A stretch of DNA of 64,000 bases, taken from contig NZ_JAFEIG010000023.1 in the NCBI RefSeq assembly GCF_017495225.1, positions 55,738-119,737 of the forward strand, written 5' to 3'. The notes under the pieces were generated by a model. It was not told where the DNA came from, made no database searches, and saw only the letters and a program-made list of their open reading frames with translations. Shown here in pieces: positions 16,948-25,244 of the stretch; positions within the stretch are counted from its first letter, which is position 1; each line of letters begins with the position of its first letter. The position numbers were made by a program, and so were the translations under genes. This DNA comes from Daejeonella sp. (GTDB lineage Bacteria > Bacteroidota > Bacteroidia > Sphingobacteriales > Sphingobacteriaceae).

Positions 16948-18647
16948 GCGGCATAGATTGGTTAGTACTTTTTTTGACCCTTTTTGTAATTGTCGCTTAT
17001 GGCATTTATAAAAGTCGCGGTACCCAAAATATAGATGGTTTTCTCCTCGGAAATAAAGCTTTTCCTTGGTATAGTGTAACCCTTTCGGTAATGGCGACAC
17101 AAGCTAGTGCCATTACTTTTCTTTCGGCACCCGGATTAGCATTCTCCTCAGGAATGTCTTTTGTGCAATTTTACTTCGGATTGCCGCTAGCCATGATTGT
17201 GCTCAGCATCACCTTTGTTCCCATATTTCATAAATTAAAAGTTTATACCGCCTACGAATTCCTCGAGAAACGATTCGACCTAAAAACTAGAGCTTTAACA
17301 GCCTTCTTATTTCTCGTGCAACGTGGTTTATCGACAGGAATTACCATCTATGCACCATCCATCATTCTCTCTACAATTTTAGATATTGATACTACTTATA
17401 CCACATTGTTTATTGGTGGATTAGTGATCACTTATACCGTTTATGGTGGCACAAAGGCAGTTTCTTATACCCAAATGCTGCAAATGACGGTTATTTTTTC
17501 GGGATTATTAATTGCCGGAATACTAGTTGTGAAGCTCTTACCAGAAAGCATTGGATTTGGAAAAGCCTTGCAAATTGCAGGCAAAATGGGACGTACCAAT
17601 GCCATTGATTTCTCTTTCGACTGGAATAATCAGTACACCGTTTGGAGCGGATTAATTGGCGGTTTCTTTCTGCAATTATCCTATTTTGGGACGGATCAAA
17701 GTCAGGTGGGTAGATATTTAACAGGTTCATCGATTGGACAAAGTCGCTTGGGTTTATTAATGAACGGATTAGTAAAAATCCCGATGCAATTTTTAATTCT
17801 GCTCATTGGGGTTCTCGTTTTTACCTTTTATCAATATCATCAGCCACCCGTTTTCTTCAATAGTTATGAGTTAGGGAAACTAGAAAAGAGTGCATACAGC
17901 GCTGATCTTCAAAAAATAAAGAATGATTATTCGAATGCATTTACCGAAAAACAAAAGGAAATAAACCGTTTAGAGCTCGCTTTAGATGCGAAAGATGAAA
18001 AGGCTATAAATACTCAAAGAACGATTCTAGCAGCCGCAGATAAGAAAACAAAAGAAATTAGGCAGCAGGCTGTTGATTTGATGAAGAAAAATGACCCCGA
18101 AGCCGAGACAAACGATAATAATTATGTTTTTCTGAGTTTTGTTACGAAATATCTTCCTCAGGGATTAATCGGTTTGCTCATCGCGATTATTTTCCTGGCC
18201 TCCATGGGATCCACGGCAAGTGCATTGAATTCATTAGCTTCAACTACGGTGGTTGATATTTATAAGCGATTAATTAATCAAGAGGCTTCCGATGAGAAAT
18301 ACCTCTCCGTTTCGCGTTGGCTAACTATTGCTTGGGGAATTTTAAGCGTTTTTATGGCATTATTTGCCAGTAAAATGGGAAATCTACTCGAGGCCGTTAA
18401 TATTTTAGGTTCACTATTTTATGGAACCATTTTGGGTATCTTTTTAGTAGCTTTTTATTTCAAAAAGATTGGTGGTTCTGCTACATTTATTGCTGCCATA
18501 ATCACCGAAATCATCATTTTCACCTGCTGGATGATGGATGCCATGGCTTTCCTTTGGCTAAATGTTGTGGGATGCGCTTTGGTGATTCTAATAGCCCTAA
18601 TTTTACAACGATTCCAGAAGAAGGCTTTAGAAGAAGCAGCGTTTTAA
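16944..18647 (+). CDS. Sodium:solute symporter (SSS family) with coiled-coil insertion
   Basis: The 567-residue polytopic membrane protein has the SSS family N-terminus (DGFLLGNKAFPWYSVTLSVMAT region, residues 31-52, which is thought to contribute to ion binding) and the GGTKAVSYTQMLQ segment at 168-180. It transports a solute, often a sugar, sialic acid or organic acid, with sodium. Residues 311-391 form a strongly charged, helical hydrophilic insertion rich in Lys, Glu and Gln between two membrane spans; this makes the protein longer than minimal SSS members. The operon with a PIG-L deacetylase suggests a sugar-type solute. It converges with the anti-sigma gene, with only 3 bp between them. 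Confidence 0.93.
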   Translation: MSGIDWLVLFLTLFVIVAYGIYKSRGTQNIDGFLLGNKAFPWYSVTLSVMATQASAITFLSAPGLAFSSGMSFVQFYFGLPLAMIVLSITFVPIFHKLKVYTAYEFLEKRFDLKTRALTAFLFLVQRGLSTGITIYAPSIILSTILDIDTTYTTLFIGGLVITYTVYGGTKAVSYTQMLQMTVIFSGLLIAGILVVKLLPESIGFGKALQIAGKMGRTNAIDFSFDWNNQYTVWSGLIGGFFLQLSYFGTDQSQVGRYLTGSSIGQSRLGLLMNGLVKIPMQFLILLIGVLVFTFYQYHQPPVFFNSYELGKLEKSAYSADLQKIKNDYSNAFTEKQKEINRLELALDAKDEKAINTQRTILAAADKKTKEIRQQAVDLMKKNDPEAETNDNNYVFLSFVTKYLPQGLIGLLIAIIFLASMGSTASALNSLASTTVVDIYKRLINQEASDEKYLSVSRWLTIAWGILSVFMALFASKMGNLLEAVNILGSLFYGTILGIFLVAFYFKKIGGSATFIAAIITEIIIFTCWMMDAMAFLWLNVVGCALVILIALILQRFQKKALEEAAF

Positions 18648-18650
18648 CAA

Positions 18651-19157
18651 TTATAAATTGTGATCATTCTTTGATTTTATCCTTTTGCTGAAAAAAACAT
18701 CAAAAAAGTAGAGCACAACAATTATATCTACAAAAACAAAGAGATTAATTAAAAAGCTGTAAGAACTACTATCAAGGGCAAATTGGGGAATGGTAAATTC
18801 AAACCAGTCTGTTTCTGACGACTGGCTCCACTCTATTTTAAAGAATAGGATTCCTAATACAAATAAGATTGCGGATAAAAAAAACACGGCGATACCATTG
18901 ATAAACCATTTACCAAGCAATGATTTTTGAGGTACCGGGCTATGTTCTAACTGGATTTTTTCCATCAAATTACGACCAAAGCTCATAGATGGTTCATCGA
19001 GGTCGAGTGCAGAAATTTGAAGATGAATTGACTTTATTTCCTCAAAAAGTGAAAGAAACTCAGCATCTGACTTCAATAATTGCTCAATAAGTTTTTTTTC
19101 CTCAACAGAAACATGTCCATCAAGATAATTCCAGATTATTTGTTCAAAGTTGTTCAT
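18651..19157 (-). CDS. Putative anti-sigma factor, membrane anchored
   Basis: The 168-residue protein has an N-terminal cytoplasmic part beginning NNFEQIIWNYLDGHVSVEEKK, the layout of anti-sigma N-domains in Bacteroidota. Two hydrophobic segments follow (about residues 87-107 and 136-155). Its start overlaps the ECF sigma stop by 4 bp (19154-19157), so the two are translated together. I see no zinc-binding HxxxCxxC motif, so it would be a non-zinc type. It should hold the sigma factor inactive at the membrane until a signal arrives. The function rests mainly on position and topology. Confidence 0.7.
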   Translation of the reverse strand: MNNFEQIIWNYLDGHVSVEEKKLIEQLLKSDAEFLSLFEEIKSIHLQISALDLDEPSMSFGRNLMEKIQLEHSPVPQKSLLGKWFINGIAVFFLSAILFVLGILFFKIEWSQSSETDWFEFTIPQFALDSSSYSFLINLFVFVDIIVVLYFFDVFFSKRIKSKNDHNL

Positions 19158-19735
19158 AATAAGTCCCTCACTTCCTGCTTTAATATTCCTTCAATTTTTT
19201 CTCTAAGTCGCTGTCTTGCTCGATGCAATTTTACTTTTACAGTATTTGATTCCATGCCCAGAGCCTGGGCAATCTCTTCTAGCGACTGCTCACCTTGATA
19301 AAAAAGGGTAATAATTGCCGCATCTATGGTCGATAATTGAGAAATCGCCAAATTCACAAATTGCATTTTCGATTTATGTTCGACATCAATTATTGTATGA
19401 TCAGATGAATAAGCTTCTAATTGAATAAGGCTTGTTTCATCGTCAATAGATTGTGTATCAAGCCTTTTCTTTCTCAAGAAAGTCATTGTTGTAGTATAAA
19501 CTATACTGTAGAGCCAAGTACTAAATTTAGAATTCTGCTTAAAGGTATGTAAAGCTCGAAAAGCCTTGATGAAACTATCCTGAGCGATTTCCTCGGCATC
19601 TTCACGGCATTTAGAAAACCTCAAAGCAAGCGTAAATACAAATCGCTGATGCTGCTTAATGATTTGGGCATAAGCCATCTTATCACCTTGCAGCACCTGG
19701 CTAATTAAGTCTATATCTGATTTATCGTCTCGCAT
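19154..19735 (-). CDS. ECF-type RNA polymerase sigma factor
   Basis: The 193-residue protein has sigma region 2 (about 20-90: FTLALRFSKCREDAEEIAQD, then FSTWLYSIVYTT) and region 4 with its helix-turn-helix (about 130-185: QSLEEIAQALGMESNTVKVKLHRARQ). It has neither region 1.1 nor region 3, as expected for an extracytoplasmic-function sigma. It directs RNA polymerase to a stress or envelope regulon. The gene overlaps the presumed anti-sigma by 4 bp and is divergent from a small membrane protein gene. An inverted repeat in the shared upstream region (19769-19815) may carry autoregulated promoters. Confidence 0.95.
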   Translation of the reverse strand: MRDDKSDIDLISQVLQGDKMAYAQIIKQHQRFVFTLALRFSKCREDAEEIAQDSFIKAFRALHTFKQNSKFSTWLYSIVYTTTMTFLRKKRLDTQSIDDETSLIQLEAYSSDHTIIDVEHKSKMQFVNLAISQLSTIDAAIITLFYQGEQSLEEIAQALGMESNTVKVKLHRARQRLREKIEGILKQEVRDLL

Positions 19736-19768
19736 TAATCATGTTGTGTGACGCCATTTAGGATCTTT

Positions 19769-19815
19769 AGGTTACATACTGTAGAAAATAAAAAAACAAT
19801 AATGAGATGTAACCT
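19769..19815. promoter_or_regulatory. Inverted repeat between ECF sigma gene and divergent membrane gene
   Basis: AGGTTACAT at 19769-19777 and its exact reverse complement ATGTAACCT at 19807-19815 lie between the two divergent starts. GTAACC-like cores resemble ECF -35 elements. The element could therefore be a pair of sigma-dependent promoters or a regulator operator. Which of these is not determined. Confidence 0.45.
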
Positions 19816-19892
19816 CTTTGAAAAGCGAGTAGTCTTAGTTTATAGATTCGACGAATGCACAAATTTGTAAACAATAATTAAAATACATTAAT

Positions 19893-20240
19893 ATGAATGA
19901 AGAAATTTTTATACCCATTTTATTAGGTTTAGGCCTATTCGCAACAATTTTTGGAGTGAGATATCTCCAAAATCAAGAAAATATGTTAATGATACAAAGC
20001 GGGATGGATCCAGGGATACGCAGGCCTAAAGGACCAACCTTCATAGCTCTTAAAATAGGTTTATTATTAATTGGAGCTGGACTTGGGCTATTTACAGCAT
20101 TTGTGCTTGATAATACCATTTTGAACTTTGATGAAAATGGAAATAACCCAGCAATTTATTTTGCCTTAATAGCTGTTTTTGGAGGACTAGGGCTCTTTAT
20201 TTCTCATTTAATTGAGATGAAAGAAAACAAAGAGAAATAA
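19893..20240 (+). CDS. Small membrane protein, DUF6249-like
   Basis: The 115-residue protein has three hydrophobic segments (about residues 5-23, 51-75 and 87-107) separated by a short cytosolic loop, QNQENMLMIQSGMDPG, that is characteristic of small membrane proteins encoded next to ECF sigma factors in Bacteroidota. The gene is divergent from the sigma gene, 157 bp away, and could be a target of it. No enzymatic motif is visible. The biochemical function is unknown. Confidence 0.75.
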   Translation: MNEEIFIPILLGLGLFATIFGVRYLQNQENMLMIQSGMDPGIRRPKGPTFIALKIGLLLIGAGLGLFTAFVLDNTILNFDENGNNPAIYFALIAVFGGLGLFISHLIEMKENKEK

Positions 20241-20253
20241 AAATTATAAGTTA

Positions 20254-20295
20254 AATAATCCCAATAGAGAATTTATCTCTTTTGGGATTATTTTT
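20254..20295. terminator. Bidirectional terminator
   Basis: The stem AATAATCCCAA / TTGGGATTATT is followed by T residues on the + side and has a matching A-rich flank on the other. It serves the converging genes that end at 20240 and 20294. Confidence 0.85.
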
Positions 20296-20716
20296 ATGTT
20301 TTCGGAATAATCGCAACAGTTAACCTACTCACGCAAGTCATTTTCCCACGCTGATCGTATAATTTTATACCCCAAACATGGTTTTTCCCGCCAATATGAA
20401 TGGGGGTACAAATTCCAGTTACAAAACCTGATTTTACAGGCCTTAAGTGATTGGCATTGACTTCTAAACCTACTCCAATATATTTTTCAGAATTTACTAC
20501 CAAATTGGAGGCTACACTTCCCAGCGTTTCGGCAAGAACTACCGAAGCACCACCATGTAAAATGCCATAAGGCTGTCTTGTTTTTTCATTTACAGGCATG
20601 CGCGCAGATAAAGAATCTGGCGTAATTTCAGTAAATTCAATTTCTAGCACCTCTCCGATATGGCCTTTTGGGCGTCCGTTTAAATCTTCTAGACTAAATT
20701 CTTTCGCCCAAATCAT
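20294..20716 (-). CDS. Hotdog-fold acyl-CoA thioesterase (PaaI/MenI-like)
   Basis: The 140-residue cytosolic protein is a single hotdog domain. The segment YGILHGGASVVLAETLGS (about 49-66) is the hallmark of the PaaI/YdiI (MenI) subgroup, with the central helix carrying the catalytic Glu63 and the substrate-facing HGG turn. Its length fits a family norm of about 140 residues. It would hydrolyse an acyl- or aroyl-CoA, and a menaquinone step (1,4-dihydroxy-2-naphthoyl-CoA) is possible. It overlaps the DinB gene by 4 bp and is the last gene of a three-gene minus-strand operon. Confidence 0.9.
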   Translation of the reverse strand: MIWAKEFSLEDLNGRPKGHIGEVLEIEFTEITPDSLSARMPVNEKTRQPYGILHGGASVVLAETLGSVASNLVVNSEKYIGVGLEVNANHLRPVKSGFVTGICTPIHIGGKNHVWGIKLYDQRGKMTCVSRLTVAIIPKT

Positions 20717-21222
20717 AAATATCTTTCTTTTAAGATTCTTTGGTGATGATTCACATGACCTGCTAAAATATAAATCAAAGCACGAACACTAATCGGTCTA
20801 TCATTTGAAATTCCTGATTGATTTAACTCCAATTCATTAAAAGAATTTAGCAAATACATGGTTGATTTCCGAACTACAATAAACTCATCCACAAGACTTT
20901 GCAAAGAACGATCGGCAAAATGAGCGTATTTTACATAATCATTTTCATCAAATCCCGGCAATGCAGTGCTATCCTGACGAGCAAAACGTAATGCGCGATA
21001 AGACATAATTCGCTCTGTATCAATAACATGACCTATAACTTCTTTAATGGTCCATTTGCCTTCAGCATAGGCATAAGAAGCCTTTTCTTCCGAAACAGCA
21101 TTTAAAAATTTAGGAAATGAGTCGAGTTGCTGTTCTAGCTCTGCCAAAACATCATCACCTACGGTATCAATATATCCCTTATAAAAAAGGGGGAATTCAT
21201 CAGCTTGTGGTCGTTGGTTCAT
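20713..21222 (-). CDS. Cytosolic DinB-fold protein
   Basis: This 169-residue protein has no signal peptide. The DinB_2 four-helix bundle shows the metal triad: His65 in VIGHVIDTE, and His156 plus His160 in GHVNHHQR. It overlaps the kinase gene by 23 bp and the thioesterase by 4 bp, so the three genes are translated from one message. Relatives include bacillithiol-dependent transferases and many uncharacterised proteins. The activity is not known here. Confidence 0.9.
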   Translation of the reverse strand: MNQRPQADEFPLFYKGYIDTVGDDVLAELEQQLDSFPKFLNAVSEEKASYAYAEGKWTIKEVIGHVIDTERIMSYRALRFARQDSTALPGFDENDYVKYAHFADRSLQSLVDEFIVVRKSTMYLLNSFNELELNQSGISNDRPISVRALIYILAGHVNHHQRILKERYL

Positions 21223-22441
21223 AAGTCATATTACTTTTTAAAACAATGCGGAAAGTGGTGCCCTTTCCAATTTCAGAGTCCTTCACAGAAACGCTTCCTT
21301 GGTGGTAATTCTCAACAATACGCTTGGTTAGTGAGAGCCCCAAACCCCATCCCCGTTTCCTCGTGGTATATCCAGGTTGGAAAACGGTATCGAAATCTTT
21401 TTTCGGTATTCCTGAGCCGGTATCAGTAATATCAATAAATACCTGTTCTTTTACTAAGTTCTCCTTAACCTCAATTTTGATAATACCTTCATTATCAATG
21501 GCATTCACGGCATTTTTTAGAATATTTTCAATCACCCAATCAAACAGGGGAACGTTTACCAAGGCTTCTACTTGTTTATCACCAATCAAAATAAATTGAA
21601 TCTTATCACTTACTCTGACTTTGAAATAATTAACATACTCTTCAACCACATCATACACCACATGGTTGTGCAAAATAGGTTTGGAGCCAATTTTTGAAAA
21701 TCGATCTGCAACAGTTTCTAAGCGCTTCACATCGTTTTCCATCTCCAAAATCATCGAGTCATCTGATAGGTTAAACTTCGATTTTAAGAGTTCTACCCAG
21801 GCCATTAAGGATGAGATTGGCGTTCCCAATTGATGGGCGGTTTCCTTAGCCAAACCCACCCACACTTGATCTTGTTCCGATTTACGCGACGAATTAAAAA
21901 CGCCATAGGCAATCAATAAAAATATAGCAATAAGCGAAAGCTGAATGTAGGGAAAGACCTTTAACTGGGTAACTAAAATGGAATCTTTGTAGTACACAAA
22001 CCACTTTTCATTACTTAGGTTATTAAGCTCCAGAATTATCGGTTCAGGATGCTGAGCCTTCATTGCCTTGAGCTGATTTTTAAAATATTTAGGATCGTAT
22101 TTTTTCTTTGAGTCGGCCTCCAGGTCGAAATTGGTTTTTGTACTATCGAGTCCGCGCCAAGTAACAATATTTTCTGCCGAATCTACCACAATTGCAGGCA
22201 CACTTAAGCTATCCCGAATGCTATAAATAAAGCTAATGTATTCGTCGTTTACATCCGGCATGGCGATAATACTTTGCGTACTTCTTGCCCATAATTCGGC
22301 CCTAGTACGCTCTGCAGTGGATATATTTCGAACGAGGTAATTGGTGTACCACAGTGATGCACCTGCAATTAGGATTGCAAAACCGAGCAAAATAAACTTC
22401 CAGCGACGTTTCCTTTGATATGGATTCATATTCTTCAGCAA
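21200..22441 (-). CDS. Membrane sensor histidine kinase
   Basis: The 413-residue protein has a first membrane segment at about residues 15-32 and a second at about 163-182. Between them is a periplasmic sensing domain of about 130 residues. The dimerisation/phosphoacceptor helix contains His203 in ETAHQLGTPIS, an H-box of the NtrY type. The ATPase domain follows with an N-box (ENILKNAVNAI), G1 DTGSGIP and G2 GWGLGLSL. There is no HAMP domain and no response regulator next to it, so it is an orphan kinase in this window. The signal is unknown. Met5 is an alternative start. Confidence 0.92.
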   Translation of the reverse strand: MLKNMNPYQRKRRWKFILLGFAILIAGASLWYTNYLVRNISTAERTRAELWARSTQSIIAMPDVNDEYISFIYSIRDSLSVPAIVVDSAENIVTWRGLDSTKTNFDLEADSKKKYDPKYFKNQLKAMKAQHPEPIILELNNLSNEKWFVYYKDSILVTQLKVFPYIQLSLIAIFLLIAYGVFNSSRKSEQDQVWVGLAKETAHQLGTPISSLMAWVELLKSKFNLSDDSMILEMENDVKRLETVADRFSKIGSKPILHNHVVYDVVEEYVNYFKVRVSDKIQFILIGDKQVEALVNVPLFDWVIENILKNAVNAIDNEGIIKIEVKENLVKEQVFIDITDTGSGIPKKDFDTVFQPGYTTRKRGWGLGLSLTKRIVENYHQGSVSVKDSEIGKGTTFRIVLKSNMTYEPTTTS

Positions 22442-22560
22442 ATTACGAAAGGAAATGCAATTGTAAAGGCTAAATGATGGAAAATTTAGTTTAATCCAGC
22501 AAAAGCATACCTAATTGTGAAAGGATTAAGATCGTATAAGCAACAATGATAACATTATTT

Positions 22561-22568
22561 TATCTTTG
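22561..22568 (+). promoter_or_regulatory. -7 promoter box of gltX
   Basis: TATCTTTG matches the Bacteroidota TAnnTTTG -7 box exactly and ends 4 bp before the gltX ATG at 22573. Transcription would begin at or very near the start codon, giving an essentially leaderless message. No clear -33 element is visible. Confidence 0.5.
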
Positions 22569-22572
22569 CGCC

Positions 22573-24108
22573 ATGCCTGATATCACTAAAAAAGTAAGAG
22601 TACGTTTCGCCCCAAGTCCTACGGGTGGTTTACACCTTGGAGGGGTAAGAACAGTTTTATTTAATTATTTATTTGCCCGCAAGCATGGTGGCGATTTTAT
22701 CCTGAGAATTGAGGATACCGACCAAAGTCGCTATGTAGAGGGTGCAGAACAATATATTTTAGACTGCCTCGCTTGGTGCGGATTAAATCCGGATGAAGGT
22801 CCACAAAACGGCGGGCCCTTTGCTCCATACCGCCAAAGTGAGCGCAAAGCAAACTATAGAGTTTACGCCGAACAATTGGTGAAGGATGGTTATGCATATT
22901 ATGCATTCGACACGCCAGAAGAACTAGATGCGCAAAGGCAAATAACGCCTAATTTCCGCTACGGGCATGAGAATCGTGGTTTTTTACGCAATTCTTTAAA
23001 TCTCTCTGCCGAAGAAACTAAGTCGCTCCTTGACCAAGGTACAGCACATGTAATCCGCATTAAAGTACCAGCAGATGAGACGGTTCACTTTGTAGATATG
23101 ATCCGTGGCGATGTGAGTTTCGATACCAATCTAGTGGATGATAAAGTACTTTTAAAGGCCGATGGTATGCCAACCTATCATTTAGCAGTGGTTGTTGACG
23201 ATTATTTAATGAAAATTAGCCATGCCTTTAGGGGCGAAGAGTGGCTTCCTTCAGCCCCTGTTCATATTCTTTTATGGGAATATTTGGGTTGGAAAGCAGA
23301 TATGCCACAATGGGTGCATTTACCCTTGATTTTAAAGCCTGATGGCAATGGTAAATTAAGTAAGCGCGATGGCGACAGGCTAGGATTTCCAGTTTATGCA
23401 ATGAACTGGACTGATCCGAAGACTGGTGAGACAACCCGTGGTTTCCGTGAGATGGGTTACCTTCCTGAGGCATTCGTAAATATGCTTGCCCTGCTAGGAT
23501 GGAATGATGGAACTGAGCAGGAAATTTTCAGCATGGATGAATTGATTGAAAAATTCAGCATTGAAAGGGTTAGTAAGGCAGGCGCAAAATTCGATTTTGA
23601 GAAAGCAAAATGGTTTAACCACGAATATATTAAGAAGGCTGAAATTGCTGATATTAAAGGACAGGTACTAACTATTCTTAAAGAAAAAGGTATTCAATTA
23701 GCTGATAATGAGTATTTTGAGAAGGTGTTGGCTGCAGTAAAAGAGCGTATGACTTTCCTTCAAGATTTCTGGGAACAAGCCTCTTTCTTTTTCGAAGCAC
23801 CAGAAAGTTTCGATATCAATGCAGTAAAACCGAAATGGAGCGATGCTAAAACAGAATTTTTTAAGGAGCTTATCCAATGTTATGAAGCAGTAATTGCAGA
23901 AGGTGCTTGGGAAAGTGTAAACCTTGAAAATATCTTCAAATCATTAGCGGAAGAAAAAAACATCAAGGCAGGCGAATTAATGCTTCCCTTCCGAGTGATG
24001 TTGGTAGGTGGAAAATTCGGTCCCGCAGTATTTGATATATCCGTATTAATTGGTAAAGAAGAAACAATCAAAAGAATTAATAAAGCTTTAATTGCTTTCA
24101 CAGAATAG
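22573..24108 (+). CDS. gltX: Glutamyl-tRNA synthetase
   Basis: This class I aminoacyl-tRNA synthetase attaches glutamate to its tRNA. The 511-residue protein starts MPDITKKVRVRFAPSPTGG. The HIGH motif is HLGG at residues 21-24, and the KMSKS motif is KLSKR at 261-265. The anticodon-binding helical domain fills the C-terminus. An in-frame ATG at 22546 would add nine residues (MITLFYLCA), but these overlap the -7 promoter box and do not resemble GltX, so I place the start at 22573. A terminator follows 22 bp after the stop. Confidence 0.97.
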   Translation: MPDITKKVRVRFAPSPTGGLHLGGVRTVLFNYLFARKHGGDFILRIEDTDQSRYVEGAEQYILDCLAWCGLNPDEGPQNGGPFAPYRQSERKANYRVYAEQLVKDGYAYYAFDTPEELDAQRQITPNFRYGHENRGFLRNSLNLSAEETKSLLDQGTAHVIRIKVPADETVHFVDMIRGDVSFDTNLVDDKVLLKADGMPTYHLAVVVDDYLMKISHAFRGEEWLPSAPVHILLWEYLGWKADMPQWVHLPLILKPDGNGKLSKRDGDRLGFPVYAMNWTDPKTGETTRGFREMGYLPEAFVNMLALLGWNDGTEQEIFSMDELIEKFSIERVSKAGAKFDFEKAKWFNHEYIKKAEIADIKGQVLTILKEKGIQLADNEYFEKVLAAVKERMTFLQDFWEQASFFFEAPESFDINAVKPKWSDAKTEFFKELIQCYEAVIAEGAWESVNLENIFKSLAEEKNIKAGELMLPFRVMLVGGKFGPAVFDISVLIGKEETIKRINKALIAFTE

Positions 24109-24130
24109 AAATTCTTCTAATAAAAAAATG

Positions 24131-24162
24131 AAGGCTAATCATTGATTTGATTAGCCTTTTTT
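24131..24162 (+). terminator. Intrinsic terminator of gltX
   Basis: The hairpin AAGGCTAATCA / TGATTAGCCTT is followed by TTTTTG, 22 bp after the gltX stop codon. Confidence 0.9.
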
Positions 24163-24364
24163 GTTTTGAATTGCTTTTGGGAAAATGATAAAGAGTGAAA
24201 TAATAGAGAATGATTATAAAAAATAGCCTAAAGTTTATTCAAAGAGGAAATCGAGTAGAATTTAATTATCAAAAGGAATGAAAAAGATGCTTTACCGTTA
24301 AATAGAAAATTAAACACATTGAGAACTGTTTTTCCCTTTTTATCCTAATTTGATCATTAAAAAA

Positions 24365-25006
24365 ATGACCAAATTCAATCCTAATAAACATCACCGTAGA
24401 TCGATACGACATAAGGGTTACGACTACTCGCAATTAGGACTTTATTTCATAACGACAAATTGCCAAAATAACATTTATAGGTTTGGGGATGTTGAAAACG
24501 AAGAAATGAAATTGAACGAATATGGCAAAATTGCACATGAAGAATGGATAAAATTAGCCGATAGATTTCCAAATTTTGAATTGGATACATTTCAAATAAT
24601 GCCAAATCATATGCATGGAATAATTTCATTAACGAATATAAATCCAGTCGTAGGGGCGGGGTTCACCCCCGCCCTTTCCAATAATAATTTTAATAATAGG
24701 GCAACCGCAATTAACGGCACAGGATTCACCCCCGCCATTTCGTTAAATCAAAATGATTTAAGGGCGACCGCGAGGGTCGCCCCTACGGCCACCGCAACAA
24801 TAGGCGATATCATTTGTGCATATAAATCATTAGTTGCAAATGCCTGTTTAGACATCTATAAATCAAAAAATGAACAGATGGGAAAATTTTGGCAAAGAGA
24901 TTATTATGACATCATTATTCGAAATGAACAATCTTATTTACAGATATCAAATTATATTGAAAACAATCCAAAAAATTGGAAAAAAGATAAATTTTATCGG
25001 AAATAA
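24365..25006 (+). mobile_element. REP-associated tyrosine transposase (RAYT) with REP doublet in its reading frame
   Basis: A 213-residue single-domain Y1 transposase of the IS200/IS605 superfamily, RAYT branch. The HUH motif is His82-Met-His84 in MPNHMHGI, and the nucleophilic tyrosine is probably Tyr197 in NYIENNPKNW. RAYTs process REP hairpins with a 5' GTAG foot. Between the HUH motif and the IGDIICAYKS helix, residues 96-141 are translated REP sequence (VGAGFTPALS to ARVAPT), produced by a GTAG...CTAC doublet at 24650-24786 that keeps the frame open. The same doublet stands alone 31 bp after the stop. A TTG at 24350 is a possible earlier start. Whether the protein is active is unknown. 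Confidence 0.88.
24650..24786 (+). repeat. REP doublet inside the transposase gene
   Basis: The doublet starts GTAGGGGCGGGG-TTCA-CCCCCGCCC and ends GGGCGACCGCGAGGGTCGCCCCTAC in inverted orientation. In between is a degenerate third unit with ACGGCACAGGATTCACCCCCGCC. The 5' GTAG and 3' CTAC feet are the mark recognised by RAYTs. It has no stop codon in the transposase frame. Confidence 0.85.
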
Positions 25007-25036
25007 ATTAAACAATTGAACATCGTCGAATCAACC

Positions 25037-25189
25037 GTAGGGGCGGGGTTCACCCCCGCCCTTTCCATTAATAATAATTTTAATTTTTTATATAGGGCAA
25101 CCGCAATTGACGGCACAGGGTTCACCCCCGCCCTTTCCATTAATAATAATTTTAATTTTTATTAATGGGCGACCGCGAGGGTCGCCCCG
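25037..25189 (+). repeat. REP cluster downstream of the transposase
   Basis: This has the same architecture as the copy inside the gene: a GTAGGGGCGGGG foot and hairpin, a middle ACGGCACAGGG unit, and a closing GGGCGACCGCGAGGGTCGCCCC. The segment TTCACCCCCGCCCTTTCC with the following AT-rich tract occurs twice in direct orientation about 72 bp apart. Confidence 0.88.
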
Positions 25190-25230
25190 ACAACGACAAC
25201 GACAACGACAACGACGATGACAACGACATC
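25188..25230. repeat. CGACAA microsatellite
   Basis: A short tandem array of CGACAA units with a few substitutions lies between the REP cluster and the ABC permease stop codon. It is probably prone to slippage and is non-coding. Confidence 0.85.
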
Positions 25231-25244
25231 AAAGAATTAATATT

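Noticed and set aside
22546..22572. Upstream in-frame ATG as gltX start
   Set aside because: The nine extra residues overlap a TATCTTTG promoter box and do not match the GltX N-terminus.
25037..25230. CRISPR array
   Set aside because: The repeats are palindromic REP units with GTAG feet and a CGACAA microsatellite; there are no regularly spaced unique spacers and no cas genes.
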